Source: Bradyrhizobium sp. BR13661 (GTDB lineage Bacteria; Pseudomonadota; Alphaproteobacteria; Rhizobiales; Xanthobacteraceae). Taken from it: a stretch of 64,000 nt of DNA. Each line of letters opens with the position of its first letter. Position 1 is the stretch's first letter. The translations under genes were made by a program, and so were the position numbers. The stretch is taken from contig NZ_JARXWB010000013.1 in NCBI RefSeq assembly GCF_029892425.1, positions 1 to 64,000 of the forward strand. Reading direction: 5' to 3'. Of this stretch, positions 1-7,043 are shown piece by piece. Under the pieces are notes generated by a model. It worked only from the letters and a program-made list of their open reading frames with translations. It was not told the DNA's origin and ran no database searches.

Positions 1-124
1 GCGGGCTTCAAAGCCCTAGGATGAAGCGGTCTCCCGTCCGTCACCATATCGGCCAATCTAGCCGATCCAGCGTGTCGTGACTTACAAGGATGAGGGGTTA
101 GATTGCTCCCCGTTCGGCTAAGCG

Positions 125-334
125 TCACGCCTTGTCGTTGGGGTGCGGATATTCGCAGCGCCAGCGCACCGCCTGCCATTTCGGGTGATCGCCGATCCAT
201 TGCGCGATATAGGGCGGCGCAGCCATGGAGCATTGCGCCGGCGAGCCGCCGAAATTGAACACCAGATGCTGCTCCTCGCAGGTCGCAGGCGAGAGCAGCG
301 CACACACAGTGACCACCAGGTCGATCGGATTCAT
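125..334 (-). CDS. small conserved-looking hypothetical protein, 69 aa
   Basis: A 69-residue protein of unknown function. I start it at the internal Met at 334, because the sequence from there begins with a short hydrophobic stretch (residues 4-14), while the 12 residues before it look unstructured. It has four cysteines, about residues 11, 18, 34 and 59, so a disulfide-bonded exported protein is possible. The middle and end are rich in Trp and Pro and have balanced charge, unlike a frame shadow. It lies downstream of the beta-barrel gene on the same strand, about 90 bp away, and might be the last gene of the lanM-pqqA-barrel group. No domain recognised. Confidence 0.5.
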   Translation of the reverse strand: MNPIDLVVTVCALLSPATCEEQHLVFNFGGSPAQCSMAAPPYIAQWIGDHPKWQAVRWRCEYPHPNDKA

Positions 335-427
335 GCCGGCATCCTCGCACGGGAGCGTTGAGATTAGCACAAAGGGATACGCCCCGAGGAGCTGGAAGTT
401 TCAAACGCGCGTGAGGGAACCGCTTGG

Positions 428-1297
428 CTAGAAGTTAACGCCGAACACCAGTCGCGCCTGATGGCGCTCGAAATTGACGAGGTCGAGATTGGCGCTCGAC
501 CCTGCCGGACGGCCCCAGGCCTGCATGCTCCAGCTCAAGGTGAGCCGCGACTTCTCGGTGAGCTGGAAATAGGCGGTCGGTCCGACGAACAGGGCTTGCC
601 CGGAGAATTCGCCAAGGCCGATGCCCTCATATTGACGGAAGTAGCGCATTTCGCCACCGAGCAGAAAATCCGGCCGCACGCGTACCATGCCGGCGAAGGC
701 TGCGCCGATGATTGAGCTCTTCTCGGACAGCCCACTCACCTCGAAGCGTGCCCATTCCGGCTGATAGATCAGATTGAGCGCACCGATGACGAAATTCGGG
801 ACCAGCTCGCGGTCAAAGGCGAGCGTGAAGTCGCTGCCGTACATTCGCCCCTTCGCGCCACTGATCTCGTCGATGCGATTGCCATGAATTTCGGCGGCGA
901 CCGTCATCCCGAACGGCGCGTTGTCGCGGTCGAGCAGACGATAGCGGAGATCGAGCGAGAGGCCCTGGAAATTGAGCTGACGGCGGTCATCGATGTCGGG
1001 GACGCCGGAGATGTCATGCATCGTCGCCACGCCGCCGACCTCGACGCGAAAATTCGGCACCGGGACGACTTCTATCTCGACCTGGTGGCTGAGCGCGCGG
1101 TAGGTACCGCTACCCTTGCCGAAGCGTCCGGTCGTCTCGGTCTGGAATTCGCGCTCGCCATGATTGCCGACGTCGCTGCCGATCATGAAGCCGAAGATGT
1201 GCTCGGTATCGAACCCCTCTTCCGCATTCACGCTCACTGGCGCGAGCGCGACGATGCACGCTATTGCAGTCCGGAATGTGGCGGCCCCCAAGCGCAT
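428..1297 (-). CDS. outer-membrane beta-barrel protein next to pqqA
   Basis: Predicted exported protein of 289 residues. The start at 1297 is chosen because it places a signal peptide first (charged start, hydrophobic residues about 6-21, Ala-rich cleavage region near 25). The mature part has alternating short strands with many aromatic and Gly residues (YFRQYEG, LTLSWSMQAW) and ends in a terminal Phe after VFGVNF, the usual C-terminal signature of outer-membrane barrels. Its length suits a 12- to 14-strand channel, loosely like the transporters grouped with phenol-degradation MetA proteins. It follows pqqA on the same strand with a gap of 60 bp, and lanM lies upstream, so it may serve lanthanide or alcohol metabolism. 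The substrate is unknown. A longer start at 1333 is possible. Confidence 0.7.
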   Translation of the reverse strand: MRLGAATFRTAIACIVALAPVSVNAEEGFDTEHIFGFMIGSDVGNHGEREFQTETTGRFGKGSGTYRALSHQVEIEVVPVPNFRVEVGGVATMHDISGVPDIDDRRQLNFQGLSLDLRYRLLDRDNAPFGMTVAAEIHGNRIDEISGAKGRMYGSDFTLAFDRELVPNFVIGALNLIYQPEWARFEVSGLSEKSSIIGAAFAGMVRVRPDFLLGGEMRYFRQYEGIGLGEFSGQALFVGPTAYFQLTEKSRLTLSWSMQAWGRPAGSSANLDLVNFERHQARLVFGVNF

Positions 1298-1357
1298 TCC
1301 GGACACTACCACGGCTTCGACGGCATCCGCCATCGAAGCCGCGATAGGTCGTCAGTC

Positions 1358-1438
1358 TTACTTGCGCGCAGCGCAGGCGTACATGTTGATTTCCATGCCG
1401 ACCGGCACTTCCACGATCTTCGGAGCTTTCCAGGCCAT
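1358..1438 (-). CDS. pqqA: PqqA, precursor peptide of the cofactor PQQ (orphan copy)
   Basis: A 26-codon gene. The peptide begins MAWKAPKIVEV and contains the PqqA signature Glu-x3-Tyr (E16, Y20) in the block PVGMEINMYACA; the side chains of this Glu and Tyr are cross-linked by PqqE and become the PQQ skeleton. A GGGGAG ribosome site sits 7 nt before the ATG. pqqBCDE do not follow: the next gene on this strand is the beta-barrel gene 60 bp on, so this copy must rely on a biosynthetic operon elsewhere. Its place beside lanM and three PQQ dehydrogenases suggests extra precursor is made when those enzymes are induced. The family assignment is firm; the role of an isolated copy is inference. Confidence 0.93.
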   Translation of the reverse strand: MAWKAPKIVEVPVGMEINMYACAARK

Positions 1439-1608
1439 TCGGGGTCTCCCCAGGTATTGAGCGCGACATCGCGCCGGCAAAACCTAGGGCTGCGTCCGGC
1501 GCCATGCAAGTCTGGAATCGAACCGCAGCCACGGCGGAGTCTCGAATAACACGCGCAAATTTCGCTCTCGGACAAGCCGTTTTCGCTCCCAGTCAAGCGC
1601 TGACGACC

Positions 1609-2001
1609 TCAGCGCAACAATCGCAGCAAGGCGCGACCGGCGCGCGAGTTCAACTCCTTGGCGTCGAGCGTGCCGTCCTTGTCGGGATTCGCAGCGTTGA
1701 AACGCTGCTCCACCACGGCAAGATATTCGTCGAGCGTCAGTGTGCCGTCGTGATCGGGATCGGCAGCGGCGAGTTCTTTTGCCGTTAACCGTCCGCGCAG
1801 TTCGCGCACATCGAGCGTCCCGTCATGGTCGGGATCGAGCTTTGCGAACAGCGCCGCGGCCGCCTTCTTCACCTCGGCGAGATCGAGGGTGCCGTCATTG
1901 TCGGTGTCGAACATTTTGACGGCGCCGCCGGAGGCTGACCAGGCCGGACCGGATAACACGGCGAGCATGAACGCAAACGCAATCGAGCGACGCGATATCA
2001 T
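1609..2001 (-). CDS. lanM: lanmodulin, periplasmic lanthanide-binding EF-hand protein
   Basis: Exported protein of 130 residues: signal peptide about 1-23, then four 12-residue EF-hands at 32-43 (DTDNDGTLDLAE), 56-67 (DPDHDGTLDVRE), 81-92 (DPDHDGTLTLDE) and 105-116 (NPDKDGTLDAKE). Loop starts are 24, 25 and 24 residues apart, the tight spacing of Methylorubrum lanmodulin rather than of calmodulin, and loops 2-4 have the diagnostic Pro at position 2. Loop 4 starts with Asn, as in the family. Departures from that type are Thr for Pro in loop 1 and Thr for Asp at position 9 of loop 3. An AGGGAGGT ribosome site precedes the start at 2001. The gene is divergent from a lanthanide-type PQQ dehydrogenase and upstream of pqqA. 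Known lanmodulins bind trivalent lanthanides very tightly in the periplasm. Confidence 0.9.
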   Translation of the reverse strand: MISRRSIAFAFMLAVLSGPAWSASGGAVKMFDTDNDGTLDLAEVKKAAAALFAKLDPDHDGTLDVRELRGRLTAKELAAADPDHDGTLTLDEYLAVVEQRFNAANPDKDGTLDAKELNSRAGRALLRLLR

Positions 2002-2335
2002 CGTGACCTCCCTGAACCGTAAGCCCCGATTCGCGCGGGGTGACGACAGCATAAGTCCTCAAGCCGGCCCCGGTTCAAGTTGAATGTCGCCGCTCCCGCA
2101 CGACTGAACCGGGCCGCGGACAAACTCTCGCGCTGCATCAATCTTCGCACTGTGGAAATTGATGCAGCGCATTCGCGCAAGACGAATAAAAAACCTCGGG
2201 GATTACCGCGAAAGGTTTGGCATCTGGCGTCCAACATATCGGCAGCGCGCTTTCGACTTTCGTATTGACGGGTTTTGCTTTCGGGCGGAGTGTTGCAATC
2301 GCAGCGTCAAAAGACGCGCATATTGGGAGGAACGG
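2002..2335. promoter_or_regulatory. divergent lanM / exaF-type promoter region
   Basis: A 334-bp spacer between two divergent starts, with no credible gene. It holds two inverted repeats: CCCGGTTCA (2069-2077) with TGAACCGGG (2105-2113), and a longer 12-bp pair listed separately. Both gene starts have good ribosome sites (AGGGAGGT for lanM, GGGAGGAAC for the dehydrogenase). A shared lanthanide- or alcohol-responsive regulator is plausible but not shown. Confidence 0.6.
2131..2169. promoter_or_regulatory. 12-bp perfect inverted repeat, candidate operator
   Basis: CGCTGCATCAAT (2131-2142) and ATTGATGCAGCG (2158-2169) are exact reverse complements separated by 15 bp. The repeat is AT-richer than its surroundings and lies roughly midway between the lanM and dehydrogenase starts. 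It could bind a dimeric regulator with widely spaced half-sites or form an RNA stem. No poly-T follows, so it is not an ordinary terminator. Confidence 0.45.
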
Positions 2336-4000
2336 ATGAAACGCCTTGCGATGGCCGCGAGCCTCGTCATATCCGCATGCTCGGTTGCGAGCGCACAAAC
2401 GACCGATCAGCTGGTCAAGGGCGCAACCGATACGTCGAACGTTCTCAATTACGGGATGGGCTACAATCTCCAGCGCTTCTCGACGCTGAACCAGATCAAC
2501 AAGGACACCGTCAAGAACCTCGTCCCGGTCTGGAACTACTCCTTCAACGACGATCGCAGCGAGGAATCGCAGCCGCTGGTCTACCAGGGCGTGATCTACG
2601 TGACCTCGCACAATGCGACCATGGCGGTCGACGCCAAGACCGGCAAGCAGATCTGGAAATCCAAGATCGAATATCCGGCCGAGACACCGCGAATCGTCTG
2701 CTGCGGCATCATCAATCGCGGCGGCGCGCTGTTTGACGGCAAGCTGTTCCGCACCACGCTCGATGCCAACGTGATCGCGATCGACATCAAGGACGGCAAG
2801 GAGCTGTGGCGGCAGAAGGCGGCCGACATCAAGGAAGGCTATTCGATGACGGTGGCGCCTCTGGTCGCTGACGGCGTCGTCATCACCGGCATCTCCGGCG
2901 CCGAGTTCGGCACCCGCGGCTTCCTCGACGGCTGGGATCCGGCGACGGGCAAGCATCTCTGGCGCACCCATTCGGTCCCCTCCCCGGACGAGCCCGGCGG
3001 CGACACCTGGAAGGGCGACACCTGGAAGCTCGGCGGCGGCTCGACCTGGATCACCGGTTCCTATGACCCCGAGCTGAACACGGTCTATTGGGGCATCGGC
3101 AATCCCGGCCCGTTCAACGCGGCCGTGCGCCCCGGCGACAATCTCTACACCTGCTCCGTGCTGGCGATGGATCCCAAGACCGGCAAGATCAAGTGGCACT
3201 ACCAGTTCTCGCCGAACAATCCGTTCGACTATGATTCGGTGGCCGAGATGGTCCTCGCCGACATGAACGTCGAGGGCAAGCCGACCAAGGTGCTGATGGA
3301 TGCCAACCGTAACGGCTTCTTCTACGTGCTCGACCGCACCAACGGAAAGGTGCTGGCCGCCAATCCTTACGTGAAGGTGAATTGGGCCTCCGGCGTCGAT
3401 CTGAAGACCGGGCGCCCGATCGAGACCGACGTCGTCAAGGATGCGCGCGACGGCAAGAAGGTCACCGTCTATCCGTCGATCCTCGGCGGCAAGAACTGGG
3501 AGCCGATGTCGTTCAACCCGCAGACCGGCCTTGCCTACGCCAACACGCTCGCCTTCGGCGGCAAGTACAAGTCGGAGCCGGCCACCTTCAAGCAGGGTGA
3601 ATGGTATCTCGGCATGGACCTGACCGATCCCTGGGAATGGGGTGACGGCGCACGCGGCCATCTGAAGGCGATCGACCCGATGACCGGCAAGGCGAAGTGG
3701 GAAGCAGCCAGCGATATCCCGCGCTTCTCCGGCGTGCTGTCGACCGCGGGCGGTGTCGTGTTCACGGGTGCGCTGACCGGCGAGTTCGAGGCCTTCGACG
3801 CAGATTCCGGCAAGAAGCTCTGGCAGTTCCAGACCGGCTCCGGCATCGAGGGCCAGCCGGTGACCTGGCAGCAGGATGGCGTGCAATATGTCGCTGTGAC
3901 GAGCGGCTATGGCGGCGTCTACTCGCTGTTCTCCGGCGACGAACGGCTGGCGAAAGTGCCGCCCGGCGGCTCGCTGTGGGTCTTTGCGGTGAAGCAGTAG
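2336..4000 (+). CDS. PQQ-dependent alcohol dehydrogenase, lanthanide type (ExaF/PedH-like)
   Basis: Periplasmic quinoprotein of 554 residues oxidising primary alcohols and probably aldehydes, passing electrons to a cytochrome c. Signal peptide 1-20, then repeated beta-propeller Trp-docking motifs (for example DAKTGKQIW, DIKDGKELW). The adjacent Cys pair C122-C123 that contacts PQQ is present. Metal ligands are E190, N256 and catalytic D298, and D300 two residues later (FDYD) is the extra Asp that marks lanthanide enzymes; calcium types have Ala or Ser there. The motif SGAEFGTRGF resembles ExaF/PedH more than XoxF. The start at 2336 follows GGGAGGAAC and gives a clean signal peptide; a longer frame upstream is not needed. 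It heads a run with a cytochrome c (12 bp later) and a binding protein. Confidence 0.88.
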   Translation: MKRLAMAASLVISACSVASAQTTDQLVKGATDTSNVLNYGMGYNLQRFSTLNQINKDTVKNLVPVWNYSFNDDRSEESQPLVYQGVIYVTSHNATMAVDAKTGKQIWKSKIEYPAETPRIVCCGIINRGGALFDGKLFRTTLDANVIAIDIKDGKELWRQKAADIKEGYSMTVAPLVADGVVITGISGAEFGTRGFLDGWDPATGKHLWRTHSVPSPDEPGGDTWKGDTWKLGGGSTWITGSYDPELNTVYWGIGNPGPFNAAVRPGDNLYTCSVLAMDPKTGKIKWHYQFSPNNPFDYDSVAEMVLADMNVEGKPTKVLMDANRNGFFYVLDRTNGKVLAANPYVKVNWASGVDLKTGRPIETDVVKDARDGKKVTVYPSILGGKNWEPMSFNPQTGLAYANTLAFGGKYKSEPATFKQGEWYLGMDLTDPWEWGDGARGHLKAIDPMTGKAKWEAASDIPRFSGVLSTAGGVVFTGALTGEFEAFDADSGKKLWQFQTGSGIEGQPVTWQQDGVQYVAVTSGYGGVYSLFSGDERLAKVPPGGSLWVFAVKQ

Positions 4001-4012
4001 CGGCAAGAGACG

Positions 4013-4378
4013 TTGCAAGACACGTTGAGAGACACATCTCACAAGACGGTGGCGATCCTCGCCACCGTCGCGGTGCTGACGGTCGCGCTTGCGGCGACCG
4101 TCCGTGCCGCGGACGATTCGAACGGCAATCCGCTGCAGGCGCAGATCGACCACGGCAAGTCGACCTATGCCGAAAAGTGCTCGCACTGCCACGGCCCCAA
4201 TCTGATGAATTCCGGCACCATCACGCCGGACCTGCGCGTCTTCCCCGATGACATGACGCGGTTCGTCACCACGGTGAAGAACGGCAAGAACAACAAGATG
4301 CCGCCCTGGGGCGACATCCTGAGCGACGACGAGATCGGCAGCCTCTGGGCTTTCATCTCGAGCCGGAGGAAGCCATGA
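4013..4378 (+). CDS. small periplasmic c-type cytochrome
   Basis: A 121-residue cytochrome c, probably the electron acceptor of the preceding quinoprotein. It has an N-terminal hydrophobic export segment (about residues 12-32), one haem site CSHCH near residue 57 and a likely axial Met in NKMPPWGD near residue 95, which fits a single-haem class I cytochrome. I give a TTG start at 4013; a TTG about 10 bases later or a GTG near 4049 would also keep the export signal, so the start is uncertain. Its stop overlaps the next gene's start (ATGA at 4375-4378), which indicates translational coupling. It is shorter than and different from the XoxG-type cytochrome further on. Confidence 0.8.
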   Translation: MQDTLRDTSHKTVAILATVAVLTVALAATVRAADDSNGNPLQAQIDHGKSTYAEKCSHCHGPNLMNSGTITPDLRVFPDDMTRFVTTVKNGKNNKMPPWGDILSDDEIGSLWAFISSRRKP

Positions 4379-5301
4379 GAGACCGGCTCGCAGCGCTCGG
4401 TCTCGCCATGATGCTCGCGGCTCCGGCAACGGCGGCCTGGGCAGCCGATCCCCTCGGCATCTGTCTCGATGAGGACCGCCCGCCGCTTTCGGTGCACCAC
4501 AAAGGCAAACCGGATTCCGGCTTCGACGTGCTGCTGGCACAGGCGCTCGCGGACCGGATGGGGCGTCCGCTCAAAATCCAATGGTTCGAGAGCAAGCTGG
4601 ACGAGGATTCCAGCCCGCAGCTCGAGGCCAATGCGCTGCTCTCCGACGGGCGCTGCTCGCTGGTCGGCGGCTACGCGCTGACAACGGATTCGCTGGTCAA
4701 GCCGGGCGTGCCGACAGCGCGCCTGCCGGATTTTGCCGGCGCCACGCGTGACGACCGGCGCCGCCGTGTCACGCTCGGCGTGCTCGCGCCAAGCAGGCCT
4801 TACGTCTATTCGCCGATGACGGTCGTCCTTGGCCCGAAGGCGCGTGATCGCAAAATCAACGGCATCGGCGATCTCGCCGGCCTTCGCCTCGCGATCGAAA
4901 GCGGCTCGCTCGGCGACGCCATTCTGATGACGTTCGACAAGGGGCGGCTGATCGACAACATCACCCATCTGGTCCCCGGCCGCGACGATCTCCTCGGCGC
5001 ACTCAATCGCGGCGATTATGACGCGACCCTGCTCGACCTCGCCCGCTTCGACGCCCATCGCGCCGCACATCCCGACACGGCCATCACCGCCTCGGGCTAT
5101 TACTATCCGATCGGTGCCAATCGCGGCTATGTCGGGCTTGCCAGCGATCCGGCCTTGATCGAGGCCGTCAACAGGGCGCTGACGGATCTCGCCACCGAGG
5201 GCAAGATCGCGGAGCTCGGCAAGCAGGCCGGCCTCACCTATCTGCCGCCACGCGAGCCCGCGATCCTCGGCGACGTCTGGACGAAGATCATCCAGCGGTG
5301 A
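4375..5301 (+). CDS. periplasmic solute-binding protein, XoxJ/MoxJ-like
   Basis: A 308-residue exported protein of the family-3 solute-binding fold. Signal peptide about 1-23; the mature protein opens with LGICLDEDRPPLS, then SGFDVLLAQALADRMG and a second lobe with GDLAGLRLAIESGS, the usual two-lobe pattern. No transporter subunits adjoin. Proteins of this kind next to PQQ methanol dehydrogenases are called MxaJ or XoxJ and are thought to help mature or activate the dehydrogenase rather than carry nutrients. Here it is coupled to the ExaF-type dehydrogenase and its cytochrome by an ATGA overlap, while xoxF further on has no J partner beside it. It might therefore serve both enzymes; that is inference. 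Confidence 0.75.
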   Translation: MRDRLAALGLAMMLAAPATAAWAADPLGICLDEDRPPLSVHHKGKPDSGFDVLLAQALADRMGRPLKIQWFESKLDEDSSPQLEANALLSDGRCSLVGGYALTTDSLVKPGVPTARLPDFAGATRDDRRRRVTLGVLAPSRPYVYSPMTVVLGPKARDRKINGIGDLAGLRLAIESGSLGDAILMTFDKGRLIDNITHLVPGRDDLLGALNRGDYDATLLDLARFDAHRAAHPDTAITASGYYYPIGANRGYVGLASDPALIEAVNRALTDLATEGKIAELGKQAGLTYLPPREPAILGDVWTKIIQR

Positions 5302-5305
5302 TCCC

Positions 5306-5404
5306 ATTCCGGGGCGCCTGCAGAGCGAGCCCGGAATCCATCTTGCCTGGGAGCATGCGGCCCGATGGATTCCGGGCCTGCGTGCTTCGCACGCATCCCG
5401 GAAT
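5306..5404. repeat. paired palindromic REP-like element
   Basis: Two hairpins in the space after the binding-protein gene. The first runs ATTCC...GGAAT from 5306 to 5337. The second, 5369-5404, is stronger: ATTCCGGG, GCGTGC, loop TTC, GCACGC, CCCGGAAT. Such GC-rich 'ATTCCGGG' pairs are common dispersed intergenic elements in Bradyrhizobium and may also end transcription of the dehydrogenase operon. Confidence 0.7.
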
Positions 5405-5499
5405 GACACGGGATGTGGCTGGCGGCGGCGGCACACTCTGGCTCCACGGCAGCCGCGCCGATATCATAGCAGTATTCCATCCGCCCGCTTCGGTGCCCC

Positions 5500-6525
5500 G
5501 TGAACGCCCCGGCCCTTCCGCCCTCGACGAATCTGCGCGATCTCATCTCCAGCGAGATCAAGACCCGCGAGCTCTTGCGCGCGCTGATCGTTGTGGGCTC
5601 GTTCGTTGCGGCTTATTTCATCTCCGGCGAGACGGCACTGCTGAATCTGGGGCTGATCGCGGTATCGCTGCTCATTCCCGCACTGCGCCTGCATTCTCCG
5701 CCAAAAGTGATCGCCTGGCATTATCTTGCGATCCTCGTGGCATTTGCCGCACTCTTCCTCGCTGCTCCCGTCAAACCGCTGTTCGTGGTGCTGACGGCGC
5801 TGGCCGGCTTCCTCGCGGTGGCGGGAACGCGCTACGGCGAACATTTGCGGACGCTGGGCAACTGGGTGTTCATCCCCGCCGTCTACCTCGCCTGCGAGGT
5901 TCGCGAGGGCGTGAGTGAGTCGGAAGCGCTGCGGCACGCGGGCATCATCATTGTCTCCTCGCCGGTTGCGCTGGCCCTGGTCTGCGCGATTCAAATCTAC
6001 GACCAGCGGCAGAGCGCCAAGGCGGCGACGTCGTTCGGGCCACCTGCGAGCGAGTGGCTGCTGCCGGCCTCGGCCACCGCCATGGCGGTCTTCGCAGCAG
6101 CGGCACTGGTCGAGATCCTGGGTCTCGCACAGGGGCAGTGGGTGATGTGGTCGGCGGCGAGCGTCGTGGTCGGCGATCTCACCGCCTCCACCGACAAGCT
6201 GAAGCAACGCGCCATCGGCGCACTCGTCGGCGTGCCGCTGGGCTTCCTTGCCGGCCTTGCGCTGACGCAAAGCCGCGTTGGCTACGCGCTTGCGGTTCTC
6301 GCGGCCACGCTGACGCTGATCTCGTTCTCGCGTTACATCGTCGGCTTCAGCCTGCGCTGCTTCTTCATCGCCCTCGCCGCATCCTTTGCCGGCGGCGCCA
6401 GCGGCATTGCGGAGGAACGCGTCGCCAATGTGATCATTGGCGGCGTATTCGGCCTCGCCGCGGTCGCCCTGACGGACATCGTGTGGAAGCGCGTGGCGCG
6501 CCCTTCGCGTCCGACCAAAGCCTAG
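5500..6525 (+). CDS. FUSC-family integral membrane protein
   Basis: A 341-residue polytopic inner-membrane protein with two blocks of transmembrane helices, about residues 27-175 and 188-325. Between them is a short polar part (YDQRQSAKAATSF). The second block contains WSAASVVVGDLTASTDKLKQRAIGALVGVPLGFLAG, split across helix ends, which is the pattern of the FUSC/aromatic-acid exporter family. Known relatives pump aromatic acids or fusaric acid, often with a periplasmic adaptor, but none is encoded nearby. It lies on the same strand as the dehydrogenase genes but after the REP-like element, so it is probably a separate unit. The substrate is unknown. Confidence 0.6.
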   Translation: MNAPALPPSTNLRDLISSEIKTRELLRALIVVGSFVAAYFISGETALLNLGLIAVSLLIPALRLHSPPKVIAWHYLAILVAFAALFLAAPVKPLFVVLTALAGFLAVAGTRYGEHLRTLGNWVFIPAVYLACEVREGVSESEALRHAGIIIVSSPVALALVCAIQIYDQRQSAKAATSFGPPASEWLLPASATAMAVFAAAALVEILGLAQGQWVMWSAASVVVGDLTASTDKLKQRAIGALVGVPLGFLAGLALTQSRVGYALAVLAATLTLISFSRYIVGFSLRCFFIALAASFAGGASGIAEERVANVIIGGVFGLAAVALTDIVWKRVARPSRPTKA

Positions 6526-6603
6526 TGTCGGAAATGCATGCGGCGGCTATGATCTTGCAACCGCCTTGCAAAAAGACCGCCTCGAACGAGAAAGGCCGCT
6601 CGC

Positions 6604-7029
6604 ATGAGACCTGATGCACTCGCCCTGACCGCCCTGGTCATCCTGCTTTTTCCGATGGGCTATTTCCTGCTGGCATCGCCGGCATTCCTGCTGGTGAAGC
6701 TCGACATCCCGCCGGTCACGCAGCTGTTGCGCGGGATGTTCAACATTCAATTCAGAATGGTGAGCGTGGCCGGCATCATCGGGACAATGGCTTTCATCTT
6801 CGCCGGGCGACCGCTGTTCGCGCTCGGCGTCGGCCTGCTGACCGCCCTCGCGATCTGGGGACGCCCGCGATTCATGCGGCAGATCGATGACCAGCTCAGC
6901 GCCAGAGATGCGGGCGATGCGAATGCGGTGCGCCAGCTGCGGCGGCTGCACTGGGGCGGAATGCTGTGCAACGCTGTGCTGGTCGCCGCCGTCGTCGCCA
7001 GCATTCCCTACGTCGCCACGTCGTCGTGA
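6604..7029 (+). CDS. hypothetical four-helix membrane protein
   Basis: A 141-residue inner-membrane protein with hydrophobic segments near residues 6-30, 50-68, 70-85 and 117-136. Between the third and fourth lies a charged cytoplasmic or periplasmic stretch with RPRFMRQIDDQLSARDAGD. An AGAAAGG-like ribosome site precedes the ATG. It follows the FUSC-family gene by about 80 bp on the same strand and converges with the AraC regulator gene, ending 15 bp from it. I recognise no family; single membrane proteins like this are common hypothetical genes in Bradyrhizobium. Confidence 0.6.
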   Translation: MRPDALALTALVILLFPMGYFLLASPAFLLVKLDIPPVTQLLRGMFNIQFRMVSVAGIIGTMAFIFAGRPLFALGVGLLTALAIWGRPRFMRQIDDQLSARDAGDANAVRQLRRLHWGGMLCNAVLVAAVVASIPYVATSS

Positions 7030-7043
7030 GAGGATCGCGCGAC

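Noticed and set aside
2138..4540. 800-codon open frame on the minus strand
   Set aside because: It lies antisense to the PQQ dehydrogenase and its cytochrome, is rich in Arg, Gly, Ala and Val as expected from mirrored GC-rich codons, and has no domain.
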